Part shown: positions 11,980 through 24,500 of the stretch, in pieces
Layout: the number at the start of each line of letters is the position of its first letter
How positions within the stretch are numbered: the stretch's first letter is position 1
Assembly (NCBI RefSeq): GCF_001949145.1
Contig: NW_019091358.1
Span: 1,537,838-1,601,837 of the forward strand
Direction of reading: 5' to 3'
Length of the DNA: 64,000 bases
Origin: Acanthaster planci
Taxonomy: Eukaryota; Echinodermata; Asteroidea; Valvatida; Acanthasteridae
The notes under the pieces: generated by a model
Seen by the model: only the letters and a program-made list of their open reading frames with translations
The model's database searches: none
What the model was told of the DNA's origin: nothing
Program-made: the position numbers and the translations under genes

Positions 11980-14900
11980 GTTTGTGGAAAAGAATCTACC
12001 GTAACAAGTGCCAATCAAACTTCAGTTTCTCACTCGTCCAGGTTATGGAATGTTGTCCATGAGAATACTGTAGGAATCAAAAGGCCTGAGAAGTGTTGGC
12101 GGACATCTATCATGCACATTTTTAGTTAGGGGTTAATTTCACAAAGCCTAATCCTACTCTCTGGGGAATGAAATATGAAAAACAGTAACTGGTTTGTATT
12201 GAAGGGTTTGAAGTCGTAATGAAAAAGGCACCCCTAAAACCCCAAATCAGAACAATAAAGCTAAACTTGTTCAACAAGACAGTACTGAACAGTTTTCAAA
12301 TGTGCACATACATGTATCCATCAGCCCTCTGATGTGTCCTTATGATAAGTCATAGTTTTCATGCATTCAGAACTTTGACAGACTGGTGACCCACTATAGC
12401 AATTAGGTGCAGGTTTATCTGCCCACATTTCTAGATTTCCAAGATATAGAGAACTATTACCCACAGTACCGTGATAAAGACTCGCAACCAACAAGCTTTC
12501 TTCAGTGCTAGGTTTCGTGTAGGATTTCCAGAACGGCCCTTCCCTCTGATGCACAGTTGAAAATTACCTGTTCTACATGACAGGACACCCTTTTTAGATT
12601 TTGTGGTTCTCATTTCTGACCATCCTAGATTTAGGTCCAGTCCCCAGGGAAAAAAGCCTTTTAATCTACAGACCTTGCTAAGAGGACCTTGCCTTTAAAA
12701 AAAGGAAAGTAGGGTGTGATGACCTGTTCAAAAACAGTGCTGAAATTGCACATGTGCGATACACTATGGCCTACACATCACATAGCACATGAGGGCGCTT
12801 TGCGTGACATTTTGTGTTCACCCTCTGACCCAAGCATGCGCTCACCTTTTCCAAACTTCCGGTCGTGACAGTTCTTCCAATGATACATTGGTGGCCCCAA
12901 TTAAACTTCAGTTGTTTCAGTAATAATATCTGCCATTATTCGAGAGACTCGAGAACACGAAATCACTGCACAGCAACCAGATTAAGCTTCGTGGTGTGTA
13001 CGTGTATGTACATGTACGTCATGTGGACGCTTGCAACGCACAATGCGCAACGTTTGTGTGAGCCTGACCTTGCCAGGAAACCGGGTTTATGCTTTTACAG
13101 ACTTGCACTGTCTGCACTGGACTTTCTGTCTTGGGAAAAGTGTCTCGGGAATTCTTCCTGGCCAGAAAAATAGTTCGCGGTACCCACTGCTTCATTTGAT
13201 TCGGATCGGCCAGCCGACCCCGGCAAGCTCGGTGGTCGAGTGGTTAAGACATCTGCACTAGTAAGCAGGAGGTCGTGGGTTCGAGTCCCACCCAAGTAAT
13301 CTTATGAGGTTTTTTTCACGAGCTCTTGGACAAGCACTGAGCATACAGTGCTTATTAATATACGTTGGGTAAGGGCAAAACCTGTTATATATAATTCCTG
13401 GCCAGAAGTTGGCCGGTAAAATTTCCTGTGCGGCTTGGGAAAAGTTACTAAGAGGAAGTCTTCCGGGGACGTCTGCACTAGACTTAAAATGGGCAAAGTG
13501 CCCATCATCTCGATAAGTTTGCCCCAAAAAGTCCAGTGCGAACAGGGCTTTAGCTATGGAAAGTTACTCTGATATTTCGTTTTAGGTTAAGAAGTTGAGG
13601 AATTTCCACCAAAAGTATTACTTTGACAAGGGCTTATTCCTTATGCAGTATAGACCTAGCAGCTACAAGTGGTTAAAGATACAGTTCTCAAAAAAAGTTA
13701 GGGACCACTTTTTTCTTGTAATTTTTTCCAAGCAATGAGTGGAGTCTAGTTCTTTCATTTTTGTTTGTCTAAATGATGCTCTCATTACAATAAAAACATT
13801 TTTTTTAATGTTTCAAAGCATCAAATGCACGTTTTCAGCAGTAAAATATCTCATATAAAAAAGTATATACAGAATAGAAAAAGGTCCTTAACGTTTTTTG
13901 AGTAGTGTATTTCAACAGACTTTGAAGTTATCTGTTTGTAAGTACATGTACAACAGAATTTTGATGTTACCTGTTTGTAAATACAACAGAGTTTTAGCCT
14001 TGTCTTTTGTCTTGTTGCAGGGCTGTAGACATAAGAGATTTGAAAATCCTGAAATCCTTTGATGAGCATGGGACAGCCTCAGCGGAGAGACACGACTTGA
14101 GCGAAATGTCCCAGAATGCAACCCTTCACAATGGAACCAGCAACGTACCCAACAACAGCACAACGAACAGCAAACACACAGTGCAGAACAGTGGCGGGCA
14201 GAGGATGTCTCGGAAACAGGACCATCAGCCTGGCAATGCCAATGGCAAGACACCAACCAAGCAGCGTGCCGATGGGTCGGATGGTGACAGAACAGCACTG
14301 CACCTAGGCACGTTGCACTCGGCATTCCAGAGGGTGCAAAGGGACGATGGGAAGGGTCAGGGGTTGGAGGAGGAGAGGGAAGCAGTGGATTCCGAGAAGG
14401 GGAGAAAGCAGAAATACCACTCAGGTAGGCTGTGGAAAATGTTTTTCATTAGGCCACTTGATAAAAATACATTGCATACTTCTTGTTTGATTCAAATCTT
14501 TTAGGCGGTTTCTACACTCTACCTTTATTTCTGCTTTTGTCTGATTTAAACCCCCCTACCTTTGAAGCTGTTGACTCATTGAGTCAAATGGTGCCACCTG
14601 AACATCAAACTACATGCAGTAGAGCCAAATACTTAAGTACATGTACATGTTTCTATTCAATTTGAACACTCTAGACCTTCATTTATGGATTGGTTGTAGA
14701 GATGAAGCCTTGGACACTGGCAAAGCCAAGTATTGGAAAACTCCCTCTGTTATTCGCAAAGGCCAATATCTAGAGCAAGTTTCAGTGTGCAGTAAAGTAG
14801 AAAAATCTTGCTCTGGTTAATTAATGTGCTAAGCAAAGAAATGGGCAGTGAATCAGTCATGCAGATCTTATTACTTTTTGGGCGGTAACCTCTTAACGCT

Positions 14901-17900
14901 AAGCATACTTCCGAGCTCAACAGCTCCATGAAATTGGCCCCTGAAATAATGGAGTACCTAACCTGCTACTCTTAGAACTTGTCTTTTGGGCCCTTGGCAT
15001 GTGGCCATCCAGAAAACTGTACATACTATGTTCCAAACATTTTGTCGCATCTGTAGCAGGTCTTTCCTGTAGGTGTGTGTACAATGTACATGTATGTGCA
15101 AATGGATTTATTTCAATGAAGGAATAACTGTTGGTCCCAAGTTGTCATTCCTCTTGAAAACTGGCTGTTAGATTCTGACACATTTTGAATAGCACAAGGA
15201 ACTGTGCGAAGTTTTGAGGTAGTCTCATTTGCCAAAATGGACAGGAGCAATAAAAAAAGGAATTCCACTCTCTGAAAATTTCACTTGCCACACATACTGC
15301 ATGTACATGTACCTTTACGTTGTACTTGACATCCAGTCACCCAAAAGTTGACCAACAGAACACATTTTATTTACGTGTAATTTCCAGGACTTCGAGCTTT
15401 CGGTCTACCACAAACAAGTTCATCACAACATATACTGAACTCCTAAAGGTTTTCACATACATGTATTTTGTAACAGGGAACTTTGAAGCCAACCAGAAAG
15501 TGCGGTCCTCACCCCGCAAAATCGAAGGCGGTGGCGGGAAACAACGGCGCAATGTCAGCGCCAACGCCAGGAACGAGGAGTGTTTCTCTGCTCCAGTGGA
15601 GTCATTCCTGGCCACGGACTTTGACTTCGACAAGAGCAGGAAGTCTTTCAACAAGGCAGCCATTTTCGAGGAGATCCACTCAGCCATGGGAGACAACAAG
15701 AAGAAGATTAAGAATATCCCTCACGATGAGCACATTGTGTTCAAGAACATCCCAGCCTTTCTTCACGACAATGGAAGCAGACAAGTGAAGTGTTCCTCCT
15801 ATACAGCAGGTACAAAAACAAAAGAGAAAATGCTCAACAACTGCTTAGGATTCTATATGGTGTTGTGGGTAAATTGGGTTTAGGCACTCTTTTGGTTAGA
15901 CAATGCGGGTACATGTTGGTAAGTTTGGTTTAGAGTATTAACAGTCTCTCATTGGAGATTCACAACATCACACTGGTACATGTAGTTTACCCACATCAAT
16001 AATATTTTAGGACATCAAGCTTTGCAAATTCAGCAGGAAAGAGTTGCATTCTAGATGCTCTGTGGTGCAATCTGAGACACTTCTATAAAATATAAAATTT
16101 TAGTTCACTACTCCAAAGGAGATCTCACTTGGGCAATGTCCCGGTGTTTCTGCAAACCTATTTGTCAGAAGATATCTGTGTCTGTATCATTCAGCCAGCA
16201 ACCTGTCATCTTCTGACACATCCTCCTAATGCTACATGTGGAGCACAGTTAAATATAATTGGGACCTCCACTCTTCACCGATATATCACGACTACAGTGG
16301 AATGCCGTTTGCCGAACACCGCTATACCGAACATTCGGCTGTACCGAACATCATCCTTGGCCCCCAATAATTTGTGCACAGAACCTACCGAACACTATTC
16401 AGTTGCCGTTTGTAATTTCCATACATCAACATGATAAAAAGGTCAGTGTTTTTTATGTTGGAAAGTGACAAGTGGCAGTTATTTCCCCAAGGATTAGAAG
16501 GGAAAGCCACTAGTTGTCAACGGTATTGAATAGACACTGGGTTTACAACTCCACATGATCGGGTGCGGAAGAAAACCGCACATATGCCCACGGTGGCATT
16601 GCACTAACAGTAGTCTAAAGAGGGCGCCGCTGATACACAAATCAACTGAGATTCGCCACAGCATGCATCAGAGATCGATCCTGAGTGGTACATGTAGTTT
16701 CACGACTTTTAGGATAAACTTGATATCAATTTTTTTTGTCAAGTGTAAATGAAAAACAGAAATAATTAACAGATACATTTCTAGAAACCTTAAACTTGAA
16801 TGCAATGGCAAAACATCACGAAAACAATGAACCAAGGTATCACAAGATGGTGCACTTCGCTTAGACAAGAGAGGGCGCTATTCAACATGGCAACAAAACC
16901 TTCGGCAGTTAAATTCGCTATACCGAACGACCGCTGTACCAAACATTTAGCGTGGACCCTGTCTTGTTCGTTATAGCGGCGTTCCACTGTGTATTATAAC
17001 ACAAAATGCAAAATATTTCCCCGCCTCGATTTCTATATGCAGATATTTCTTAACTTTCGTCATGTCTTTCGTCACCACGATGAGTCAGCACATAATTTCA
17101 TACGGTAGAATTTCTCAGCCCGCGCAGCTTTTATTGTCTGCTGTATGCGCCGGCCAGGCTCATGTGCTACACGCACACACCAGCAGTGTGTGTAAAAACC
17201 GTCTGGTATCCATCTGACAAATACGATGTGTACAGCACAGATGGCAGCAATTTGAGACATTCCGATGGTGTTGAGTATGTTATACATTTACATCAGTGGT
17301 TTTTACTCTACTGTCTCCAGAAACTGGTGTGATCATCCCTGCAGTGTCCGTGGATGTTGCTCAGAGCCTGTGGCAAGTGGCTGACAAGCTGGGCTTGACT
17401 ACCGAGAGGAGACTGGAGGCCGGTGGGGTGAGCATCGCCAAGATGGTGCTACGTCTCATTGATGGTAAAACCAGGTAATGAAAAATTCACAATAATACTA
17501 AATATAATGCTAATCTCTCACACAGTATAGCTGCAACTATTTCAGGTGCTTACCTGGTTTAATCAACCAAAATAAGCCTCCCTGCCTCTAGGCAAGTGAG
17601 GGTAAAATAAAGTGATTGGCCCAAGGTCAGAATGTGCCACTTGTGCAGTATACGCTTGTAGAATTTACACCCAGACCTTGCTATTGCCCATTGCGTACCC
17701 TAACCACTACGCCACAGTTTCTTACAAATTTACTCTGGGATTCTTGGAGTTGTGTCTGTGTGAAGCTCGGACAACTTAGTTTGCTGCAGTGGGCATAAAC
17801 CTCTTTGGACAATATGCTGCCTTTTGGGAGGAACAGACAGTGTCGTCACTATTTTGAAGTGAATCCTACATTCCTGCAAGGTCCATGGTGGGCTGTTCTT

Positions 17901-20900
17901 GGCTGGTTGAATTGTTTCAAAATAGTCATTGAACAGAGTTTTAGAAAAATTTGGAAAGAGGTTCAATCGCCAAGTAAGACTTCTGAGCATCACTCTGTGG
18001 ATGTGAATGTTCCTTGAAGTCAAAGCCAAGTGAAGCAGAGTTTTTCCAAGCGTGAGCTCTCCAGCTCATTTGTCAAGTATATTACACGCTGCATTCCCAA
18101 ATTTTTTTGGAATGCTTTCTTTTTAACCTGTTTATGACAACACACGTACACTGTGTTGTTGGTTTGATCAGGAGACAAAAAGTATGGCTGAAATTTAAGA
18201 ATTAATAGTTTTACCAGAAATAAGAATTGAACTTGTTTTCTGTTGTGTTTGCAGCTTTGAATTCATTGGCAAACAGCAAAAATGTGTCTCCAAATATTTA
18301 GTTGTGGGCATGACCAACCTATAGAGGGCTCTCACATTGCATACAATTCATATGGGCGGCTGAAGTGTGCAATTGTGGCACATTGGTTTGTATCTGATGT
18401 TACCTGAAAATGTATGTTTGCTTTTAACCACTTCCTACCGGGGATCCCGGTTTCGGGCATCGTGTGTTTGTACGTGTGGCCGGGGTCTCTGAAATCGGAC
18501 AAAGGGAACTTGGCCTTGCAACAAAAGACCGTTCTCGGAACAAAAGACCAGGCTGCTGGGCATTACCGACATTTTTTCACTCTCAATAGTGGAGAAAATC
18601 CAGCCTTGTTGTGGAACAGTATACCACAGTCTGGGCATTTAGTGCGAGCGGATTACCACCGAGGAAAAAAGCGCTCCACCAATGTAGCGATGAGCCACAC
18701 AGCACCGCTGCACACTAATCTGGCCCGTATTGAAAAGAGGTCAGCAGCGCACTGTGCCAGGTTCATGAACAAAAGAAAGTTACATAACTGCAGGCCTGCT
18801 GAAATACTCGGGCGTCAATAGATTTGTCTGTCAGACTAGAGTGGTCACCAGACAGTAATTCATGTGGGTGTATTAACGTACATTAATTGAAATGAAGAAT
18901 TTTTGAAGAATTTTGAAAACTGAAAATCTTGAAAAAGTCCCGATTATGTGCACTGTGTTTTTCAAACCACCTTGCAGCAAGTGGTTAGAGAGTGTCACAT
19001 TTTCACAATCCCATTTTGTATGGTGATATTTGTTTGTTGGTGTTTTATGGTTGGTTGAGATTTAACTGTGAATTATTTTTTTGCTTTTGCACTGACAGCC
19101 AGCGGTAGATTTACCAGCCACTGGTAGGCAAGAATAGGACTGAGACTGTGTGCTATTTCTTCATTATTTATTCCGATTCAGCTTGGAATGCGTTGTTCAA
19201 TCTAACTGGCTTGTATTTTATTGTTTTACTTCTCCCCCCCCCTTTGGTGTGCCTTTCACCAGGGTCAGTGACCGGTCGTCCATTCTGGTCGTCTGCGGCC
19301 CCCACCTGCAGGGGGCCCAGGGCATCAACTGCGCCCGCCACCTGGCCAATCACTGCGTAGACGTCACGCTCTTCATGCCCAACTTTGCCAAAATGCCGGA
19401 GGTGCTGGTGGCCGAACTGAAATTGTTCAAAGAGACAACTGGGAAACACGTCACCAGTATTGGGGGTAAGGTACAATGTCTCCATTTAGATTCCAGAAAA
19501 CTATCATGATACCCTCTATGATCCCCTGCTGATAGCTTTGCTCTGTTGACACTCAGTTTCATTCCCCAGTTTCAACTCTTCACACTTCAAGCGGAGGTGC
19601 CTGCAAGCGGCCATCCATTTTATTTATCAGTTTCATGCAAGAAAAAAATTATGCATTGTGGAATCGAGACTAGAAATAGAATAATAATTCTGTACTGGAT
19701 ATTATCATCAACTTTTATGTATTTTTGAATAGTGTACATAGTAACCAATCCGTTTCCCCTACCTTACAGCTCTTGTATTTGTGAAAATAATGAATATTAC
19801 CCATAGACACCCTGCTTTGAATCCTTATATTTTTGGTATGTTCCTTTCATTTGTATGCAGTGACGTAAATCTGTGTTGGAAATTGGGTCGATGGGGAAAG
19901 GTGGGGCAGGATGACTTACCCGGCCATAGAAATTTGAAAAGCCAGGGGGACACCATATACACTATATTGGGGGCAATGTTCATGTTTAAGATGTACATCT
20001 GTAATGTGTATCAAATTTATGCAGAATCTTACATCAGAATGGTATATTTATCGCTTTTTAAAATTGCTTTCCCTTTTTAGTGATATTGCAGACATTTTAG
20101 TCGTTGGGAAATCCTGAAAATTCTTCACAATCCGCTTAAATTTTTTTGCTCATCACAAAACAGTAGGGGGGATGATTCAGCAGCCCACCCCCACCTCAAA
20201 AAGAGGGGGGATATACATGTACACATACGGTATACCCCCCCCATCCCCCAGGATTTACGCCCATGTTTGTATGCCAAATGTCAATGGCTAAATTAGTTGC
20301 TGTATTTTTCAGATTCACACACACGTACTGTGTTTCCAAAGCTCTTGCCTCCTCTCCTTTCCTTAATCATCACTGACACTCAGAGAAAAAGGTTTGAATG
20401 AAATAAATCCGAAGAACCCTTTTAACCACTTCCTGTCAGGGACTCGGGGATCGGAGACNNNNNNNNNNNNNNNNNNNNNNNNNNNNNNNNNNNNNNNNNN
20501 NNNNNNNNNNNNNNNNNNNNNNNNNNNNNNNNNNNNNNNNNNNNNNNNNNNNNNNNNNNNNNNNNNNNNNNNNNNNNNNNNNNNNNNNNNNNNNNNNNNN
20601 NNNNNNNNNNNNNNNNNNNNNNNNNNNNNNNNNNNNNNNNNNNNNNNNNNNNNNNNNNNNNNNNNNNGTGCCTGAAGATTATTGCGTGTGGCTATAAACG
20701 ACCGTTAAATGAAATGATGAATTTTTGAAGGATTTTGAAAATGGAAAAAATGATAGTCATGCCGGCCCAGCGTCATCAACATTGAAAAATGCCCCGGCAC
20801 GAAGTGGTTAATGTTCAAGTCATGTAAGCCGACACACCTAGTTCACGACCAGTGTTTTTTCCCTACGTCAAATAGCTAGAAGAACAGCAGCCTTCTTGCC

Positions 20901-21507
20901 ATCACCAGGGTAATCTCAAATTTTAGTACAGTGTGTCACAAGTATGCACAATATCACCAAAAACTATGGAAAAGTTCCTCAAACAAGTGCAGCCATACCA
21001 ACAAACACTATGTACTTTACATAATGCAGTACGGGTGTCAGTATTATGATGCTGATGCATCTGTAAGTTGACCCTTGTGAAAAGGTCATCCAAAGGGCAT
21101 GTCCCACAGCCTTATCCAACCTTCCAAAGTAAGGATGTAACATCTGGTTTGTATTTCCCTTTTTTCTACTCATTACAGACTTACCCGAAGAGCCCCCTGA
21201 TCTGATTGTCAGTGCAGTGGACAGCCCGATGGATACTGCCCTGCCCAAGCAGCCCTGGCTCAAGAGCATCGTCACCTGGGTCACGGCCAACAAGGCGTCA
21301 GTTCTGTCCATTGACCCAAGCCCCAGCCACAGTGTGCGGAGCAAGTGGTCAGTTATCACCGCTCTCCCTCTTTCGTACGAAAACACCAACGTCGGCATGC
21401 TGTACCTGTGCGACGTGGGCATTCCGGCTCAAGTCTTCAGTTCCATCGGCGTGAACTACGCATCCCCCTTTAAGGACAAGTTCATCGTAAGGCTTCACAA
21501 TCATTAA
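11813..21507 (+). CDS. EDC3: EDC3, enhancer of mRNA decapping 3, six exons, complete
   Basis: Exons 11813-11979, 14021-14424, 15477-15809, 17321-17474, 19263-19465 and 21179-21507 join in phase to 1590 bases, or 529 residues; vertebrate EDC3 is about 508. The protein is a scaffold of cytoplasmic P-bodies that binds the decapping enzyme and the helicase DDX6. Visible parts, in order: an LSm domain (about 1-70, with CGDYLGTFQG, QQTISLRRPYRNGVK and PEITIR); a low-complexity Ser/Asn/Thr linker (about 70-190); an FDF box (FLATDFDF at about 234-241, then FNKAAIFEEI at about 248-257), which in the family contacts DDX6; and a YjeF-N fold (about 302-529, with CGPHLQGAQGINCARHLANH, SIDPS, CDVGIPAQVF and SPFKDKFIV). 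Every junction keeps the family alignment. The introns hold several mobile elements. Confidence 0.95.
13168..13394 (+). mobile_element. tRNA-derived SINE, copy 1 (in EDC3 intron 1)
   Basis: A 227-base element is flanked by an exact 13-base duplication, TTCCTGGCCAGAA, at 13155-13167 and 13395-13407. A tRNA-like core begins at about 13227, with an A-box-like TGGTCGAGTGG and a B-box GGTTCGAGTCC; the shape resembles class II (Ser/Leu-type) tRNAs. The 3' part ends in GGGTAAGGGCAAAACC and TTATATATAA. Related copies lie at 32604-32746 and 46097-46394. Confidence 0.88.
14021..14424 (+). CDS. EDC3: EDC3 exon 2 (end of LSm, polar linker)
   Basis: The acceptor TTGTTGCAG precedes a frame that completes the LSm domain (AVDIRDLKIL) and continues into a linker rich in Asn, Ser, Thr and charged residues. 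The donor is CAG|GTAGGC at 14425. Confidence 0.9.
15477..15809 (+). CDS. EDC3: EDC3 exon 3 (FDF box)
   Basis: The exon starts after TTTGTAACAG. It carries a basic and glycine-rich segment, then the FDF box and the following FNKAAIFEEI helix. The donor is GTACAA at 15810. A Gly codon split over the previous junction supports the phase. Confidence 0.93.
16295..16989. mobile_element. Non-autonomous pogo/Tc1-mariner-like DNA element (in EDC3 intron 3)
   Basis: The left end reads CAGTGGAATGCCG after TA, followed by CGCTATACCGAAC. The right end reads GTTATAGCGGCGTTCCACTG. The reverse complement of the right end is CAGTGGAACGCCGCTATAAC, so the termini form an inverted repeat. Subterminal CGCTATACCGAAC motifs occur near both ends. 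No transposase frame is visible inside the roughly 695 bases. The CAGTGG ends and flanking TA suggest the pogo/Tc1-mariner group. Confidence 0.7.
17321..17474 (+). CDS. EDC3: EDC3 exon 4 (start of YjeF-N domain)
   Basis: The acceptor is CTGTCTCCAG. The frame reads ETGVIIPAVSVD and ERRLEAGGVS, matching the start of the EDC3 Rossmann-like YjeF-N domain. The donor is CAG|GTAATG. Confidence 0.93.
17600..17716 (-). mobile_element. Possible tRNA-like SINE fragment, reverse orientation
   Basis: Read on the minus strand, the end at about 17716 gives CTGTGGCGTAGTGGTTAGGG, which resembles a tRNA A-box region. The plus-strand text includes GCCCAAGGTCA, a phrase common in invertebrate SINEs. No B box or target duplication was secured, so this is tentative. 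Confidence 0.35.
18424..18988. mobile_element. piggyBac-like MITE, copy 1 (in EDC3 intron 4)
   Basis: It starts with TTAA then CCACTTCCTACCGGGG, and ends with CAAGTGG then TTAG. The inner 3' part has TGAAATGAAGAATTTTTGAAG, nearly the same as in copy 2. TTAA flanks with CC...GG ends fit piggyBac-type insertion. No transposase was recognised in the roughly 565 bases. Confidence 0.65.
19263..19465 (+). CDS. EDC3: EDC3 exon 5 (YjeF-N core)
   Basis: The acceptor is CTTTCACCAG. The exon encodes the glycine-rich loop CGPHLQGAQG, then ARHLANHCVDVTLFMPNF, a strongly conserved EDC3 block. The donor is GTAAGG at 19466, and codon phase gives Asp at the next junction. Confidence 0.95.
20422..20811. mobile_element. 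piggyBac-like MITE, copy 2, interrupted by the assembly gap
   Basis: Exact TTAA occurs at both ends, with CCACTTCCTGTCAGGG inside the left end and CCCCGGCACGAAGTGG inside the right end. It shares the TGAAATGATGAATTTTTGAAGG block with copy 1. The N run lies wholly inside it, so the true length is unknown. Confidence 0.7.
20459..20667. other. Assembly gap (N run)
   Basis: 209 consecutive N bases lie in EDC3 intron 5 inside a repeat element. No exon is expected to be hidden here, since the EDC3 phases close across it. Confidence 0.99.
21179..21507 (+). CDS. EDC3: EDC3 exon 6 (C-terminus and stop)
   Basis: The acceptor is CTCATTACAG. The frame reads LPEEPPDLIV, SIDPSPSHSV, CDVGIPAQVF and SPFKDKFIV, then ends at the TAA at 21505-21507. 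This matches the end of the family. ATTAAA near 21.69 kb is a possible polyadenylation signal. Confidence 0.95.
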
Positions 21508-24500
21508 CTCTTGCACAATGCTAGTGCAGATAGTACTGTGCTATTGTGAACCTGTTCTGTTCAGCATTGTAAAAACTTGTTTTTTTAATTCTAATTTCTA
21601 TTTATTTTATCGGTTCCAAGAGGATATTTTCTACCATATTTTTTTATGCGTGGAATGTAAGAAGTGTTTGCGTTCAACCACAGTACAGATTAAAGTTAAA
21701 CTGTTAAGTTTAAAACAATCATTCCATGGGATATGATAGGGGGATTATTTGATTGCAGATGCTAAAAATGGTTTTTATCCCTAGATTCGAACTTCATGCA
21801 TCAAAATTCACGGAGATGCCCCTCACAGAAATGGGCTGATCACAGAATACAAGGGTACCAACCAAAAATGCTGTACATTGTGTACCTCATGAGATACATG
21901 TAGGTAACCTGCTGATTTCTGCTCAGCATGTAAAATTTGCAGAGTTACATTTCCAGGTCTTTGAAATGGGGCCCAGCTGGATCTGGGTTATTTTGATGGG
22001 CTCCATCTCCAGCCAAGCTTCTATGTGCCCCACATACGTGTACATACGTGTAGGACTACAAGGAATGGTCTGTTTTCCCCCTTTTAATTCACTGTGCAGT
22101 GTTGGCTTCAGTAGGGGAATTAGGTTGTACATTGTAGTTATATCTTTCACAAGTTGAGCCACAAGTATCTTCTCAAGACCTGTCATAAGTAAAAGGGTTA
22201 ACAGCAACAAAAGACCAAGGCCGAAGAGCATGGCATTGGACATTACCAAATTAACATTACCAAATGAATTAACAACTTCAGACTAGCACAGCTATGGAAA
22301 CATGAAGTTTTAGGGCACAACTTCTGAAAAGGAACTTGGATTATTCTACAAGTACTTTCTTTTAGAATTTAGTTTTACAAAACTCTGATAATATGAAACC
22401 TTAAATCTAAATTGTAATGTCGCCTTTGGGTGGTTACAATGCATTGCAATGTCCACGTTCTTCAACTTTGTTCCAAGTTCAATATTTGGCAGTAAATTTG
22501 GTTTTCAAAGCACTTGATTGTCTAGGGAAGGGAGACAGTACATGTACATTGTATTTTACAATGGAATATGCTTTCAGTTCCAATTCTGTGATGGGAATCA
22601 TATGTGTGCATGTCGTATTTTCTTTATCGAGCAATCTTTAGTTGCACTCTAAGCAACTGTTTCACTGTTCTTAGTTACATGTAATTATTTTTTTCTGCCA
22701 TGTATATGTATTCCTAAAACACTGTCCTTGAAAACTAACAAGAAATGACAAAGGATTGTGTTTGTAACTTTGATATCAGTGGCTTGGAAGCTGGAAGCAC
22801 CGTCGGTTTCAGCAGTATTCTAGTCCTAATTGTCAGAGACCAGTTCTACTGGGCTCTAACAAGAAAACGAGGATGAGGATTTCCCAAGATAGCTGCCATC
22901 TATCTGTTTGTTCAGTGTGGCTTGTAATTCACGGGATGGCTGTAATATAACAGTGTTGGCTTTTCTTTCTTTTTCTGGTTGAAAAGTGATGCATCTACTC
23001 GCACATTTGTATATGAAGGTTTGCATTTCTGAAAGCTAAACATGGCCTCCAGACACACAGTGTTTGTTTGCATTATTTGCATTTGTGGGCATTGTTAAAG
23101 TGCATTGACTTGGTGTCTACTTATGAAAAAAGTTCCAGCAGGTGAGCAAATATTACTGTTTGTTGAAAGCTGTGAAAAGCTGGTGATTGTGAAAGAGATG
23201 AAAAACTCGACTGAAAGAGGCCAGCACTGTGCTAAAAACTATTCAAAACAAAGATTTTTCAATTGCATTTCAAAAAATCATTAGAGCACTATGTGGGCTG
23301 TCTAACTTTACATGCGTATATAATCAGGAAAAAGTGGTTGTCTTTCATTCATATTTCTTTTCACAACTCAGGTCTTTATAAATACTTCTTTTCAAACTGT
23401 TACCCATTTGCAGTTATTGGTAGATGAAGCAAGTTGATCAAACATGTGACCAGTGGATGTACATGTGTCATTGTTTTGCACAATGTTTATAAAATTTATA
23501 TGTTGCTTTCTCACTTTCTGAAGACTAAGAAAAGTGTGAGAAGTTGAAAACATGTTAAAAGTGTGAAAACTGTTCAATTTTACAAGCTCACAAGGGGTTT
23601 TGCAGTTTCATACGTTCAGTAAAGAATGTCAAGACATTTGATGTAATTTGAAGAAAAAAAGATTTTCCACTTTTGGTTAAAAATTTTCAAAAGTATTTTC
23701 AGGGTTGGGGGTTCAGGCGGTTCTTGTAAAAGTGGCACGTCATGTTTACTGTCAGTGCATGATAATACAAGAAGTATAGACACTGAAGAAATTTTTTTCA
23801 TAACGGCAGTCGCTTTAACAAACAGCACATTTTGAATCTTACTTTCCGAAATGTGGAAAGAAACTCATTATGTTCAGGTTTGCAGTTTGAAATAAAAACA
23901 GTCGGGACATTTCTGTTTTTTGTTCGTGGGACTTTTTATTTTACAGTGACGATGGCCTCAGTTCCTGCTGCAGTATACTGGTTTGAATGGTAGCAGTTGT
24001 TTTACTCATCAAAGTTACTGCTCATTTTATCTTGGGTTTGTCATAAAAAATATTTATGACCATTAATTTATTCTACGTGTATTTAGGCGTTTACATTGTG
24101 TGCTACTTTTCTCAACAAATTCACCTCTGCTTTTCAATAAAAAGGCATGGGGAATCATAAATTCACTGAAGAGAGTTGTTACTTCCGTCATTAAAAATTA
24201 TCTTAAAGAAATTCACTCACATAGATGAAAACGGGACCTTCTGAGTATTGACTTCCCTCTCCTTTTGTAGCTGTAGCGATAGTTTGGTCATTATCCATGT
24301 ATGTGCACATAAAGTGACATAGCACCCATTTTGTGCTTTGCGGGAGCTTGTTAGGTGAAGGATTTTGACGGCATCTTATTGTGCTCACATGTATTAGTTG
24401 CCTTGTTTTCACGCCCTTTGGACTGCGGGTTCTCTTGGAACCCCGTAGTTACTTGTCTACAGACATGTGATTTTCGAGTCATGGACTCCACCACATTGAG

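Noticed and set aside
13227-13295. A functional tRNA gene (A and B boxes present).
   Set aside because: It lies inside a longer repeated element with target duplications and related copies, and the cloverleaf is imperfect; it is a SINE core.
14079-14325. Cys-rich minus-strand frames opposite EDC3 exon 2.
   Set aside because: They are antisense shadows of the Ser/Asn/Thr-rich EDC3 linker.
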